In this document: positions 1-9,300 of the stretch, piece after piece
How the letters are laid out: the number at the start of each line of letters is the position of its first letter
Numbering within the stretch: position 1 is the stretch's first letter
DNA from: a virus
Reading direction: 5' to 3' (one strand)
Length of the DNA stretch: 64,000 nt
Virus record (IMG/VR): IMGVR_UViG_3300044712_001933
Span: 1-64,000 of that record
Translations under genes and position numbers: made by a program
Notes under the pieces: model-generated
Told to the model about the DNA's origin: nothing
The model's input: only the letters and a program-made list of their open reading frames with translations
Databases searched by the model: none

Positions 1-1
1 C

Positions 2-376
2 TACCGACCAGAGGCCGGCAAGATCCCGCTCACCAATCTGCTCGGGTATCTGACGCGGACCGGTATCATGGCGCGCCTCAGGCGCCTGGAGAATGCCATC
101 TTCCCTGCTCACCTCGCAGACGCCCCCCAAGAGACAAAAGATGTCCTGCAGTCATGCGGAATTGCCGTTCCGTTGCTCTTTACGACCTCTGGTATCGGCA
201 ACATCGACATCGATAATTCAGATACCCGGGCGATCGCCGGGGCACTTCTGCAGGCCGGCATTATCAATCAAACGGAGCATGACGGGATCTTAGCTCTATC
301 TGATCTTCCGACCAGTAGGGCGAATTATTTGTTTGGGGCACCGGTCACTATAGACGATATCCAAAGGAGTCATTAA
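2..376 (+). CDS. 3' part of an unrecognised late protein
   Basis: The frame is open from the first bases of the window and runs to a stop at 376, so the gene probably begins upstream. An internal ATG at 68 would give 102 aa. No family is recognised. The protein is of mixed character with no membrane segment or Cys cluster. It ends 2 nt before the next gene, whose SD (AAAGGAG) lies in the last codons of this one, so the two are probably co-transcribed as part of the rightward late block. Confidence 0.6.
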   Translation, partial: YRPEAGKIPLTNLLGYLTRTGIMARLRRLENAIFPAHLADAPQETKDVLQSCGIAVPLLFTTSGIGNIDIDNSDTRAIAGALLQAGIINQTEHDGILALSDLPTSRANYLFGAPVTIDDIQRSH

Positions 377-378
377 AT

Positions 379-1026
379 ATGGCAACGACTTTCCAAGAGA
401 CGTGGACCGATAACGTCACCGTCGTCACCCCCCAGGTCCTAGCCAGGGGGTCCTCTGTGTCAGGTACTCTCGACCTCCGATCAAAACTGGGAGCGATGAT
501 CATGCCCCGGGTAGGTCGAGGCGGGACGGCTGCGCTGACCAACGGGGTGGACGTAATCATACGCCCCATCCTTAACAACGGTACTGCCTCTGCGGGGGTT
601 CGGGAGGCTGCTGGCACGGCGCTGCTATCCAGCACCGCTGCGGCTAACTCGACGACCGTGAACGTGGACAGCAATAGTGGCCAAAAGGAACTCAAGGTCG
701 CCGCAATCACGGGGTGGGCCGTCGGGGATTGGCTTTGCATCCAAGATTCGGGTGGGGGCGTCACACGCCTCGAATTCGCCCGCATCAGCAAACTGTCTGT
801 AGCAAGCGGGACTGGGGTTACGCTGGACCGGAACCTTGCCTACTCTCACACTTCCGCCCAGGCAGACACTGTCCGGAACAAATCGGACGTCTTCAACGAA
901 ATTTGGATCTACGGTGGGGCCCTCTGGGAAGTCGTATTTGACTACGGTGACGACAGCGCCGGCGACAGCGTGACTGTTTGTGCGAAAGCCCGCACTCTCG
1001 ACTATATCTCCCAGGTTACGGTGTAA
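379..1026 (+). CDS. Hypothetical virion-type protein, 215 aa
   Basis: An AAAGGAG ribosome site lies 10 nt before the ATG. The protein is rich in Thr, Ser, Val and Gly, with alternating polar/hydrophobic stretches typical of beta-rich phage structural proteins. No catalytic motif is visible. It sits directly upstream of the long repeat fibre gene, separated by 6 nt, so a role in tail or fibre attachment is plausible. That role is inferred from position only. Confidence 0.6.
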   Translation: MATTFQETWTDNVTVVTPQVLARGSSVSGTLDLRSKLGAMIMPRVGRGGTAALTNGVDVIIRPILNNGTASAGVREAAGTALLSSTAAANSTTVNVDSNSGQKELKVAAITGWAVGDWLCIQDSGGGVTRLEFARISKLSVASGTGVTLDRNLAYSHTSAQADTVRNKSDVFNEIWIYGGALWEVVFDYGDDSAGDSVTVCAKARTLDYISQVTV

Positions 1027-1032
1027 CGGGGC

Positions 1033-4000
1033 ATGGCGAATATCCTCAGAGGTTCCCAGTACTGGAGGGACAACAAACCCCCGCCGGGATCCCGTATCGA
1101 CTGGGGACATCCTCTGAGTCAGGGTTTGATAGCTTGCTGGCCCATGAACGAGGGCGCTGGGAGCAGGCTTGTAGACCTTGTCAACGGCTCTCACTTTGTG
1201 ATGAGCCCTATATGCAAGTGGGACAGGGGACGTGTCTACTTTTACGACGATGGTTCGACTCACGCATACGCCAACGCCCCAAGGACAGAAAAGTTCAGAA
1301 ATCTCACAAAATTCACGCTCGTAATGGATGCGGCGGTGTACGACCTAACGTCGTCGCTGCTGACGCATTGGAACGGGGCGCAGGCTGGGTATGGGATTTA
1401 CACCTCCTACAACGTCTCGTATCAGTCGTTTCTGGTTTGCAATGTCGGCAATAATGTTGGAGAGGCGAGCGGAACTGCTGGGGAAGTGGTCGTGGGCAGC
1501 CGGTATATGTTCGCAGGTACCTACGACGGGGTGTCTGCAAAGGCATTTTTGAACGGTAAGCAGACGGGCAACTCTGCGACACTTGGTGCCCCTACCAGTG
1601 TGGACATTGGCCTGGGGATCGCCACGTATAACGAGTATACCACCACCGGGCGAACCGGGTACTATTACTCGGCCCATATGTATGATAGGGCGCTGTCCCA
1701 GGCGGAACTCCGAGAGCTCTACCTAAATCCGCTTCAGTTCCTCAGAGTACGGACCCCCATAACGTACTTTTTGAAATCTGCTCTGGTCACTGTTAACCAG
1801 ACCAAAGATGCCACCTGGAACACGTCCATTCTCGCTACTTTAGCGAAGGCAGCGACCTGGAACACGTCTGCATTAGCCGGCCAAACAAAGGCGGCCACTT
1901 GGAACGTCGGCGCCCTCATTTCTCAGACGAAGGCCCTTTCCTGGAACGTCACGATCCCCGTTGCCGGTTCGAAGCCTACGACTTGGAACGTATCCATCTT
2001 AGTAGCCGGATCCAAGGCTGCAACCTGGAGCGTGGGGGCCCTGATCTCCCAGACCAAAGCCCTTTCCTGGAATACGTTGATCCTGGTGCCTGGAACGAAA
2101 GCCACTACCTGGAATGTCTCGATTTTGGCAGCCGCCTCAAAGGCTGCAAGCTGGAACGTGGGGGGCCTGATCTCTCAGACGAAGGCCCTCACCTGGAACG
2201 TCACGATCCCGGTCGCCGGCTCGAAGGCAACGACGTGGAGTGTCTCGATCCTAGTGCCTGGAACTAAGGCAATGACTTGGAATACGTCTGCCCTTGCGGC
2301 AGGCTCTAAATCCACGACCTGGAACACCTCTGTTCTGACGGCTGCCTCAAAGGCCGCGACCTGGAACGTGGGGGCGCTGATCTCCCAGACGAAGGCCCTC
2401 ACCTGGAATGTCACGATCCCCGTGGGTGGATCTAAAGGGGCGACGTGGAACGTCTCCATTCTGGCAGCCGCGTCAAAGGCTGCTACTTGGAACGCTCTAG
2501 CACTGGCCGCCGGCTCGAAGGCCGCCACCTGGAACACGTCTGCCCTGGCGTCCAACTCAAAGTCCGCCTCGTGGAGTGTAGGCGCGCTTATCTCTCCGAC
2601 TAAAGCTCTCGCCTGGAACGTCTCGATTCCCGTTGCCGGCTCGAAAGCTACCACTTGGAACGTCTCGATTCTGTCGGCCGCGTCAAAGGCGGCGACGTGG
2701 AACACCTTTGCCCTTGCTGGTCAGTCGAAACCCGCAACCTGGAATACGTCTGCACTGATTTCTGGGTCTAAGGCTGCGACGTGGGCAGTCCAAGCCCTGG
2801 CCAGCTCCACCAAAGCCGCCTCGTGGAACGTATCCACGACTGCCTCGAACACTAAAGCCGCCTCGTGGGGCATATTGGCGCTTATCTCGGGACTGAAAGC
2901 CCTTTCCTGGAATACCTCAGCCCTGGCGGCCGCTTCGAAGGCTGCGACGTGGAATGTGTCTGCCCTGGCGGCCGCCTCGAAAGCCGCCTCCTGGAACGTC
3001 TCTCTAGCGGTGTCAAGCTCCAAAGGAGCCGCCTGGAACGTCTCGATCCCCATCTCTGCTTTAAAGGCAGCCGCCTGGGATTTATCCAAACTCGTCTCTG
3101 GATCGAAGGAAGCGACGTGGGACGTTTCCAAGCTGGCTGGACAGGCGAGCGACTTTACGTGGAACCTATCGGCCCCTGCGGTGGGCGAAACGGTCTTGTT
3201 TTCCTGGGACGTGTCGATCCCGATCGCTGCTTCAAAAGAGTCCGCCTGGAGCGTATCGAAACTGGTCTCGATTTCAAAGGCGTCATCGTGGGATACTTAT
3301 GCTAGGGTAGGGAAACACTGGGAGTTTGTGTGGAAGGTGCTCGCCGCCACCGGGGGAACCCTGCAAGCCCGGTTCGACGTGTCGAAATTGGCCGCCCAAT
3401 CGAAGGAGCTGGGCTGGGGCCAGTCTTCCCTGGCCGGCACCTCTAAATCTGTCTCGTGGGGCCTGCTGGAAGCCATCTCTGGATCTGCCGGGCTTTCCTG
3501 GGACACCTTGGCGCGAGCCGCCGGCTCAAACGCTATCGCATGGAACGTCTCGATCCCTATTGTCACCACGCAAGGGGCCACCTGGAACGTCTCGATCCCG
3601 GTGGGTATGACAAAAGAGGCCGTGTGGAGCGTTCTCGCTCACGCCGCGCAGACCGGTGAGATTTCCTGGGACGTCCTACAGCACTCCGGCGCCCTCAAAA
3701 ACATCCGGTGGGACATCTCGCACGCCGCGTTTACTGCCACGGTGGATTTGTCGTGGAACGTCTCGAAATTCGCCTCGGCCGCCAAAGTCGCCGCATGGGA
3801 CGTATCCAAGCTCGTCCTGCCTTCCGAAAAGGCCCTTTCATGGGAGGTTTCGAAGCTGGTCAGCCCTTCAGCGAAGGAGCTGGCCTGGGCTTTACGGGCG
3901 ATCGCCAGCAAGTCGCTGGATCCGCGGTGGGACGTTGCAGCACTGGCCGGCCGGGCCGAGGACCTGTCCTGGCACGTCAGCCAACTGGTCAATCCCGCGG

Positions 4001-4461
4001 AGTTCCCGCTGACGTGGGACATCAACACGCCCATCGGTTCTGTTTTCGATTTATCGTGGATCATAAAACGGTTTGTTCCACGAATCATGTGGATGCCGGA
4101 CGCTAGACCGGCGAGGGTAGTAAAAGTAAAGGGGGACAAAATGCTAACAGCTGGGGATACTGTACAAGATATCGCCTATGTGCCAATTCTCGAGGGGGAC
4201 ACCCCGGATTTGGACGGCGCCACGGTGAAAATAATTTTCACGGACGCTGATGGAGGTAGGACTGAGAAGGATGCCGAAATCATCGACGGCGCCGAGTATG
4301 ACGCGCACTACACTGGGGTCTCTGTTTTGCGCTACAAGCCGACTGCAGACGACATAAAAGCGGGCAATTACCTGGTCTACTTCAAGGTGACGTTTCAAAA
4401 CCAGAAGCAGAAATATTTCCCCTTCGGGGGCATCTCGCTTCAAATCGCGGAGGCGCCATAA
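1033..4461 (+). CDS. Tail-fibre-like protein with LamG-like domain and 54 Trp repeats
   Basis: 1142 aa in three parts. Residues about 20-240 look like a LamG/concanavalin-type sandwich (GLIACWPMNEG near the start, an AGTYDG segment, and a YDRALSQAEL segment typical of such domains at the end). Residues about 257-1015 are some 54 near-perfect 14-residue repeats of the pattern xATWNVSxLxxxSK, with one Trp per unit. The last ~105 residues (from MLTAGDTVQD) resemble the N-terminal domain of BppU-type baseplate proteins. The architecture suggests a long receptor-binding or spacer fibre with a carbohydrate-binding head. The stop overlaps the next ATG. Confidence 0.75.
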   Translation: MANILRGSQYWRDNKPPPGSRIDWGHPLSQGLIACWPMNEGAGSRLVDLVNGSHFVMSPICKWDRGRVYFYDDGSTHAYANAPRTEKFRNLTKFTLVMDAAVYDLTSSLLTHWNGAQAGYGIYTSYNVSYQSFLVCNVGNNVGEASGTAGEVVVGSRYMFAGTYDGVSAKAFLNGKQTGNSATLGAPTSVDIGLGIATYNEYTTTGRTGYYYSAHMYDRALSQAELRELYLNPLQFLRVRTPITYFLKSALVTVNQTKDATWNTSILATLAKAATWNTSALAGQTKAATWNVGALISQTKALSWNVTIPVAGSKPTTWNVSILVAGSKAATWSVGALISQTKALSWNTLILVPGTKATTWNVSILAAASKAASWNVGGLISQTKALTWNVTIPVAGSKATTWSVSILVPGTKAMTWNTSALAAGSKSTTWNTSVLTAASKAATWNVGALISQTKALTWNVTIPVGGSKGATWNVSILAAASKAATWNALALAAGSKAATWNTSALASNSKSASWSVGALISPTKALAWNVSIPVAGSKATTWNVSILSAASKAATWNTFALAGQSKPATWNTSALISGSKAATWAVQALASSTKAASWNVSTTASNTKAASWGILALISGLKALSWNTSALAAASKAATWNVSALAAASKAASWNVSLAVSSSKGAAWNVSIPISALKAAAWDLSKLVSGSKEATWDVSKLAGQASDFTWNLSAPAVGETVLFSWDVSIPIAASKESAWSVSKLVSISKASSWDTYARVGKHWEFVWKVLAATGGTLQARFDVSKLAAQSKELGWGQSSLAGTSKSVSWGLLEAISGSAGLSWDTLARAAGSNAIAWNVSIPIVTTQGATWNVSIPVGMTKEAVWSVLAHAAQTGEISWDVLQHSGALKNIRWDISHAAFTATVDLSWNVSKFASAAKVAAWDVSKLVLPSEKALSWEVSKLVSPSAKELAWALRAIASKSLDPRWDVAALAGRAEDLSWHVSQLVNPAEFPLTWDINTPIGSVFDLSWIIKRFVPRIMWMPDARPARVVKVKGDKMLTAGDTVQDIAYVPILEGDTPDLDGATVKIIFTDADGGRTEKDAEIIDGAEYDAHYTGVSVLRYKPTADDIKAGNYLVYFKVTFQNQKQKYFPFGGISLQIAEAP
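1803..4080 (+). repeat. About 54 tandem 42-bp units encoding a 14-aa Trp repeat
   Basis: Successive Trp codons are spaced 42 nt apart, with a few 45-nt units near the 3' end. The 5' units are nearly identical (for example ALISQTK recurs every third or fourth unit in the first 20). The 3' units are diverged, with WDVSKLV in place of WNVSALA. This gradient suggests recent expansion by slippage or recombination at the 5' side of an older array. Confidence 0.9.
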
Positions 4462-4721
4462 TGAGTACGATACCTGGAATGGTTGTCGGCCTGATTGGTC
4501 TGCTGGGCGCAGTCGGCGGAGATGCCGCTGCCTCTCATTTAGACCCGAATACGTCAGTACCTCTGGGGGTTGCTTTTGCCGCCGGAGGGGTATGTGTGAC
4601 CGCGGCTTTCTGGATCGGATCCAAGCTGACGAAGATTAATGACAGACTCTGGTCTCTAGAGACAAAAATGAACAGCCGTCCGTGCTTCAAGGAGCCGGAC
4701 ACCTGCACCAATGAAAAATAG
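4461..4721 (+). CDS. Small two-segment membrane protein, holin-like
   Basis: 86 aa with two hydrophobic stretches (residues about 5-25 and 33-53) separated by a short Asp/Asn-containing loop, then a charged amphipathic tail with two Cys. Size and topology fit a class II holin, but no holin family is recognised. The start codon overlaps the stop of the fibre gene (TAATG), and the 3' end overlaps the lipoprotein gene by 11 nt, suggesting translational coupling. A membrane-anchor role for the following lipoprotein is the alternative. Confidence 0.55.
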   Translation: MSTIPGMVVGLIGLLGAVGGDAAASHLDPNTSVPLGVAFAAGGVCVTAAFWIGSKLTKINDRLWSLETKMNSRPCFKEPDTCTNEK

Positions 4722-5445
4722 ACTCATTTGGATCGCCTTGCTGGCTCTCACCTTGACGGGCTGTTCGTTATGGCCCAAGCGGGTGGAGATCGGCCGGGAC
4801 AGCGTCAAGCCCGTTCCTACGGTGGCGCCGGCGGCTATCGAAACTCAAAAACAAGCGGCCGACTACCTGGCGGACAAAACGGAGGAGGTCAAAGTGGCCG
4901 CTATAAGCACCGGCGCGGCCACAAACGTCGTCTCTACAGCGTCGGAAGCCGCCACCGTGGCTCGAAGCCTATCTCTGTCTCTCGGGCCGCCAGAAACGCC
5001 CTGGAAGGCCGAGGCGGAGCGTTTATCACAGCTCTTGAAATACCAGGAAGCGAGGTATGACGCCCGGATCGCAGCCTACCGGAAAGAAGTGGCCGGGAAT
5101 GTGGGCAAGAAAATCGAGGGGTCGGGATGGTTCTCGATCAGCTATTTCACCCAGTGGTGGGTGGTCTTGATCGTGACGGGGATCCTGATCGGCGCCCTGA
5201 AGCTGTACGGCACGCTCAACCCGGTCGTGGGACTGGGGGTGGGGGTGGTGGAACGCGTCTCCGGCCGGGTGCTCCAGGCGGGCTTCGACCAAGTCGTCAA
5301 AGCCGGCGAGAATTTCAAGTACTACCTGGCGCACTCAGCCCTGACGGAGTCCGATAAGATAGCTGTCAAAACGATGTTCAGGAAAGCGCAAGAAGAGATC
5401 CAAGATCCGGCCGTCAAAGCCGTGATCGACAAACTAACCGCATAA
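4711..5445 (+). CDS. Lipoprotein with internal membrane segment
   Basis: 244 aa. The N-terminus is a clear lipoprotein signal: MKNR, a hydrophobic core, then the lipobox LTGC, so Cys18 would be lipidated. Residues about 25-130 are an Ala/Glu/Lys-rich helical region, and a strong membrane segment follows around residue 147-168 (WWVVLIVTGILIGAL). The combination of lipid anchor, helix and transmembrane segment is reminiscent of unimolecular spanins or of proteins that bridge the envelope, and together with the preceding holin-like gene it could be a lysis pair. No endolysin lies beside it, so the function remains inferred. Confidence 0.6.
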   Translation: MKNRLIWIALLALTLTGCSLWPKRVEIGRDSVKPVPTVAPAAIETQKQAADYLADKTEEVKVAAISTGAATNVVSTASEAATVARSLSLSLGPPETPWKAEAERLSQLLKYQEARYDARIAAYRKEVAGNVGKKIEGSGWFSISYFTQWWVVLIVTGILIGALKLYGTLNPVVGLGVGVVERVSGRVLQAGFDQVVKAGENFKYYLAHSALTESDKIAVKTMFRKAQEEIQDPAVKAVIDKLTA

Positions 5446-5456
5446 AAGGAGGACAC

Positions 5457-5486
5457 ATGCCGAAGAAAAAAGGTAAGGGCTGTTAA
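5457..5486 (+). CDS. Micro-ORF of nine codons with a perfect SD
   Basis: An AAGGAGG ribosome site lies 4 nt before an ATG that opens only nine codons (MPKKKGKGC) before TAA. It directly follows the lipoprotein gene, and the stop overlaps the end of the convergent RuvC-like gene by 4 nt. It could be a true micropeptide or the relic of a gene cut short when the opposing gene was joined here. Confidence 0.4.
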   Translation: MPKKKGKGC

Positions 5487-5983
5487 TTATACCGAGCCCA
5501 CGTAGCGAGAAGGACCGCATCTGCAGAGTTGTGGTCCTTTTTTCGTTTAAAGAGGTCGGCATGGTTGGGGAAAATCGCTGTCGCGATAGCACGGCTGTCG
5601 AATTCGACCTTCTTGTCGATTCCGAGCTCTTTTCGGTACCAGAACTGCCACTTTTGTGGACTTACGAGGAGGGGCGGCTGGTGTCCCGTACAGAGGAATA
5701 GCGCACTCTGAGCCCACCCGGTCGACAAGCCGAATGAGAACATGGACACGACACCTTGGCCGGGCATGGCGTGGACGTCCTCGATAACCGCTTTAAAAGC
5801 CCCTGTAGCGAGGGTTTTGATGGCTACCGCGATATCCCCCAGCTCCTTAAAGTCTCGCGTAACCATTAATCTGCCATCACCCAAACGGGCAACGGCACCA
5901 GACTTGCCAGGATCGACTGCGATGATAGGAGGACCGTCAAGAACCCCAGAAAATGAAAACCCCATAGGGTTAACGTACCCCAT
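5483..5983 (-). CDS. RuvC-like Holliday-junction resolvase / RNase H-fold nuclease
   Basis: 166 aa. Carboxylates sit where RuvC-type nucleases carry them: IIAVDPGKSGA (Asp24), VIEDV (Glu68) and HNSADA (Asp155), with a VSPQKWQ segment between. Length fits phage RuvC-like resolvases. It would resolve recombination or replication junctions before packaging. It is the last gene of the long leftward transcript and faces the rightward late genes tail to tail. The second Met (position 7) is an alternative start, because no clear SD is seen. Confidence 0.75.
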   Translation of the reverse strand: MGYVNPMGFSFSGVLDGPPIIAVDPGKSGAVARLGDGRLMVTRDFKELGDIAVAIKTLATGAFKAVIEDVHAMPGQGVVSMFSFGLSTGWAQSALFLCTGHQPPLLVSPQKWQFWYRKELGIDKKVEFDSRAIATAIFPNHADLFKRKKDHNSADAVLLATWARYN

Positions 5984-6013
5984 GGGGCTGAGTAGTACAA
6001 GTGCGTAGGGAAA

Positions 6014-6358
6014 CTAGCCGGTCCGGAACATCTCTGCCAGGCGCTCGATATCCCCCATGGTCAGCCCAGACGCTGCCAGGAATTGCTCCGGCGTCATCTG
6101 GTCTTTTAGGGACGCCGTGGGCTTAGGCGTCTGGGCACGAGTGCCCGCCTGGGCCTGGACCTTGTTAGGATCCGGCGTGGCCCGGATGACATTAATGCCG
6201 TCGCTGATGAACCCGGCCTCAACCTTATGGAACAGGTCGGAGGGCAGCGGCCCTGCGGGCGAGCTCTCCGGCGACCGTTGGGTCGGTGACGTATTGGTGC
6301 CCTTTGGCGTATTCTTCTTGCCCGAAGACCCGGGTGTCGAAATAGGTTGTTTTGGCAT
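6014..6358 (-). CDS. Hypothetical protein overlapping the end of the giant gene
   Basis: 114 aa, hydrophilic, with a Pro/Ser/Thr-rich first half and a helical C-terminal tail that includes the segment MTPEQFLAASGLTMGD. Its first 134 nt overlap the last codons of the giant protein gene in another frame, and no strong SD is visible. A shorter product starting inside this frame is possible. It precedes the RuvC-like gene by 30 nt. No family recognised. Confidence 0.5.
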   Translation of the reverse strand: MPKQPISTPGSSGKKNTPKGTNTSPTQRSPESSPAGPLPSDLFHKVEAGFISDGINVIRATPDPNKVQAQAGTRAQTPKPTASLKDQMTPEQFLAASGLTMGDIERLAEMFRTG

Positions 6359-9300
6359 AGCTTATCTTATTCTTGTCGTCTGCGTCTAATAGTACTCTAG
6401 CTTTGTCCACGTTGTCAAGCCATGCTTTTGCGTTCTCGGCATACTTGGCAGGATCCAAATGGACCGAATCGTAGCGCCCGGAGATTTCCGGGATATACTG
6501 CATGCGGATGCCGAGAATCCGTCCATTTGTGTCTTTAGCAATGGTGAACCCGTCAATGCCGGCCCGCATAAACGCTTTAATGATCGGGGCTGTCTGGGCC
6601 CGGTTCAACGTCGATTTAAAGCCTACCTCCATCCCCGGCCGAGCGTTGGGGTGGTTCTGGTCGACCACGTAGGACGCGAACACGTCTTCCTGCTTCGCCC
6701 GCTGCCCAAGGTCAAAAATCTGCTTCTCGAAGTGCGGGAGAGCATCTGACCCGTGGAACGTGGCTTCAACGTCGAACGTCGGCTCGCGCTCGAACATGAA
6801 CATGCCGTCTGAGGCATTCACACGAGACGCCATGAGGCCGGGCATCTTGCCAATGGCTCGGCGGAGGTCCTGGCGCTCCTTTTCAAACACGCCGATGTCT
6901 ATCCCGCGCTGTTCTTTTCGCGCCCCGGGGTACTCCGGCGGCAGGAATTCTTTGCGCGCGGTGGTCACGCCCGCCTGGGCCCTGACGGAGCCGCTCAGAT
7001 CCACGGCCCGGAAGTCGCCCTTCTTCTTGCCGGCGGCCTCGGTCCAGTCCTTTTTGTCCCAGAGATCCTTCTCGGCAAACCACAGGATCGCCTGCATGTC
7101 GTCAGGCTCCAGGCCGGCCTTCTCGGCAGCATATCGGAAGCCCTTTTGGGCCAGGACGAAGTCCCCACCGTACTCACCCTCTTTATTGCGGCCGTAGGAC
7201 ACCCCGTTTTCCTGCTGGGGCGTGATCCTCCACTGCGGCGTATCCTTGGAATAGAGCAGTCGGCGGACCATGCGGGCGGCCCAGACGTCGATCGTGGCCT
7301 CAAAGGTGCGTCCGGTCAGGTTGCCGGCAAAGTTGGGCGTCTTGGGCCCCTTGGTGCGCTCGAGCCAGTCCCCGTACAAGACGTCCAGGACTTTGGCGCT
7401 GTTCATGCCGAAGAGCTGTCCGTCTTCCTTGGTCGGGAGCTGCCCCCAACTCGCGGGATCTCCGCCGGCTTCCCGGTGCTTGTCGTAGGAGTCCAACAAA
7501 GTGTCGAAATCTCCCCGGGAGTACATCCGCATCGCTTCCAGGGCGTAGTTCAGGTTGCTTTCGACGTCCGTGTTGGCAGACGTGGCGCCTAGCAGCTGTC
7601 CAAACATCTCCAGGGTGGCTCCAAAGGCTTTTTGGAACCGTTCCCGGACGTCCGCATACCAGCCCTTGCCGGCCACGATTGCCGGGATATCTTTGACCTT
7701 TAGGTACTCCTTATACAGAAGCTTCCCTAAATGCTTCCCGCCCTTGTCTAATACTTCGGCGCTCTCCTGAGCTTTCAGGGCCTCCCGTTTGGCAATAAGC
7801 TTGTCCAGCTGTTCCTGAATCCTCGGCTTCTGGCTGACGTCGGCCTTTTTAAGGATCCTGCGCTGCGCTTCTACCTGTTTCTGGGCCGCCAAGTGCTTCG
7901 GGGCATACTTCGCTTCAACATCCTCGGCAATTTTGACGATTGCCGGAGCGTTCATCATGCCGTAGGGGATCTTCTTATACATGAGCTTGCCCTTGTTGTC
8001 GGCTCGGATAGATCCGTCCTCAGCCAGCGCGAGCTCCAGGGGAATGGATTCTGGCCAATTTTTCTGCTCCTCTAAATTCCCAAGATGCCGGGCACGCAGC
8101 TCTTCCTGAGTGGGCGGCACGTTAGGGCTGAACCGCATGGAATACGCCCCATTGGCGTCGTAGACCATCCGGTCGTTGTAAACGAGCCGCAGCCCCTGAG
8201 CCGTTGCGGCATCCTCGAGGGCCGCGCGCTGCCCCCGGGGCAGGCTCTCAAAAGTGCTCCCGCGTCGGCCGGTAACATAGAGGGCCCCATCCTCTTTCTG
8301 AGCACGCAGGAAATTACGGCCGGCCAGCTCGTCGTAGACGCCGGCGAGGCGATCCATGCTCTGGACCTTCAACGGCTCGCCATACACTTTTTGGTGCCAA
8401 TCGGAGGCAGCAACTTCATGCCCTCCAGAGGCGTCCATCAAGGAGCCGTCGGGGCGGACCCAGAATTTGCCGGGCGTAGCGTTGGACGCTTCAGGCAGCA
8501 CTTCAGAAATGAGGGACTTCGCCTCCTCGGGGGTGCTGGCGGATCCGATCTTGTAGAGCTTCCCGCCGGCAATCTTCTGCTGCAGCTCGTAGAGGCCGCC
8601 CCGCGGCACCACTTCGAACCTGTCGCCGCCGACTTCCGCGCGCCACCGGTCCGTGCCGACTTCCTGCCAGTCCAGATTCGGAGAGTAACGAGCGTCCGAG
8701 ACCTCTGGGTTGAACCGCTCGGACAACGGGATGACGTTGCCCTGGTCGTCCTTCGTTACGGGGTCAAGAAGTTTGCCCGTGCCGTCGGTTTCGCCCTCTT
8801 TCAGGCCAAGCTTTGCCAGGTCAAGCCCACCCCCATCCCACGGCATCGTCTTTTGCCCCGCATCGGTCAGTATCTTGTTGACCTCGGCCTCGGACAAAAT
8901 CTTGTTGACCTTCATGGATCCAGAAATGATCCACTCCCCGGTCATGTTGGGGTTCGTCTTGTACCGATACATGCCGTCGGCGGGCATCTGTTTGATGTCC
9001 GCCTTGACCGCACTGAATTTTCCGGTCTTCGGGTTGACCCCGTTCTGACGGGCCTGGGGCTGGTAGTCCTTGTCGGCCGCTACCTCGACTTCTCCCCAAA
9101 CTTCGTTGGCGCGCCGGGCGTAGACGTTCCCATCCGGCCCCTTGACACCAATGTGTGTGGCCAGCGGCGTATCACCCGCGTGCCATCCCGGCCGGAAGGC
9201 TAAGTCGCCTAGCTTCGACTTCACCCCGCCGGTCTTACTCTCGGGACCCGGCAGTGCGTCGAGCCATACTCCCGTGGGAATCGCCTGGTTCGCCCCCACA

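Noticed and set aside
8085-9203. 372-residue plus-strand frame
   Set aside because: Antisense to the giant protein gene; composition typical of a shadow frame.
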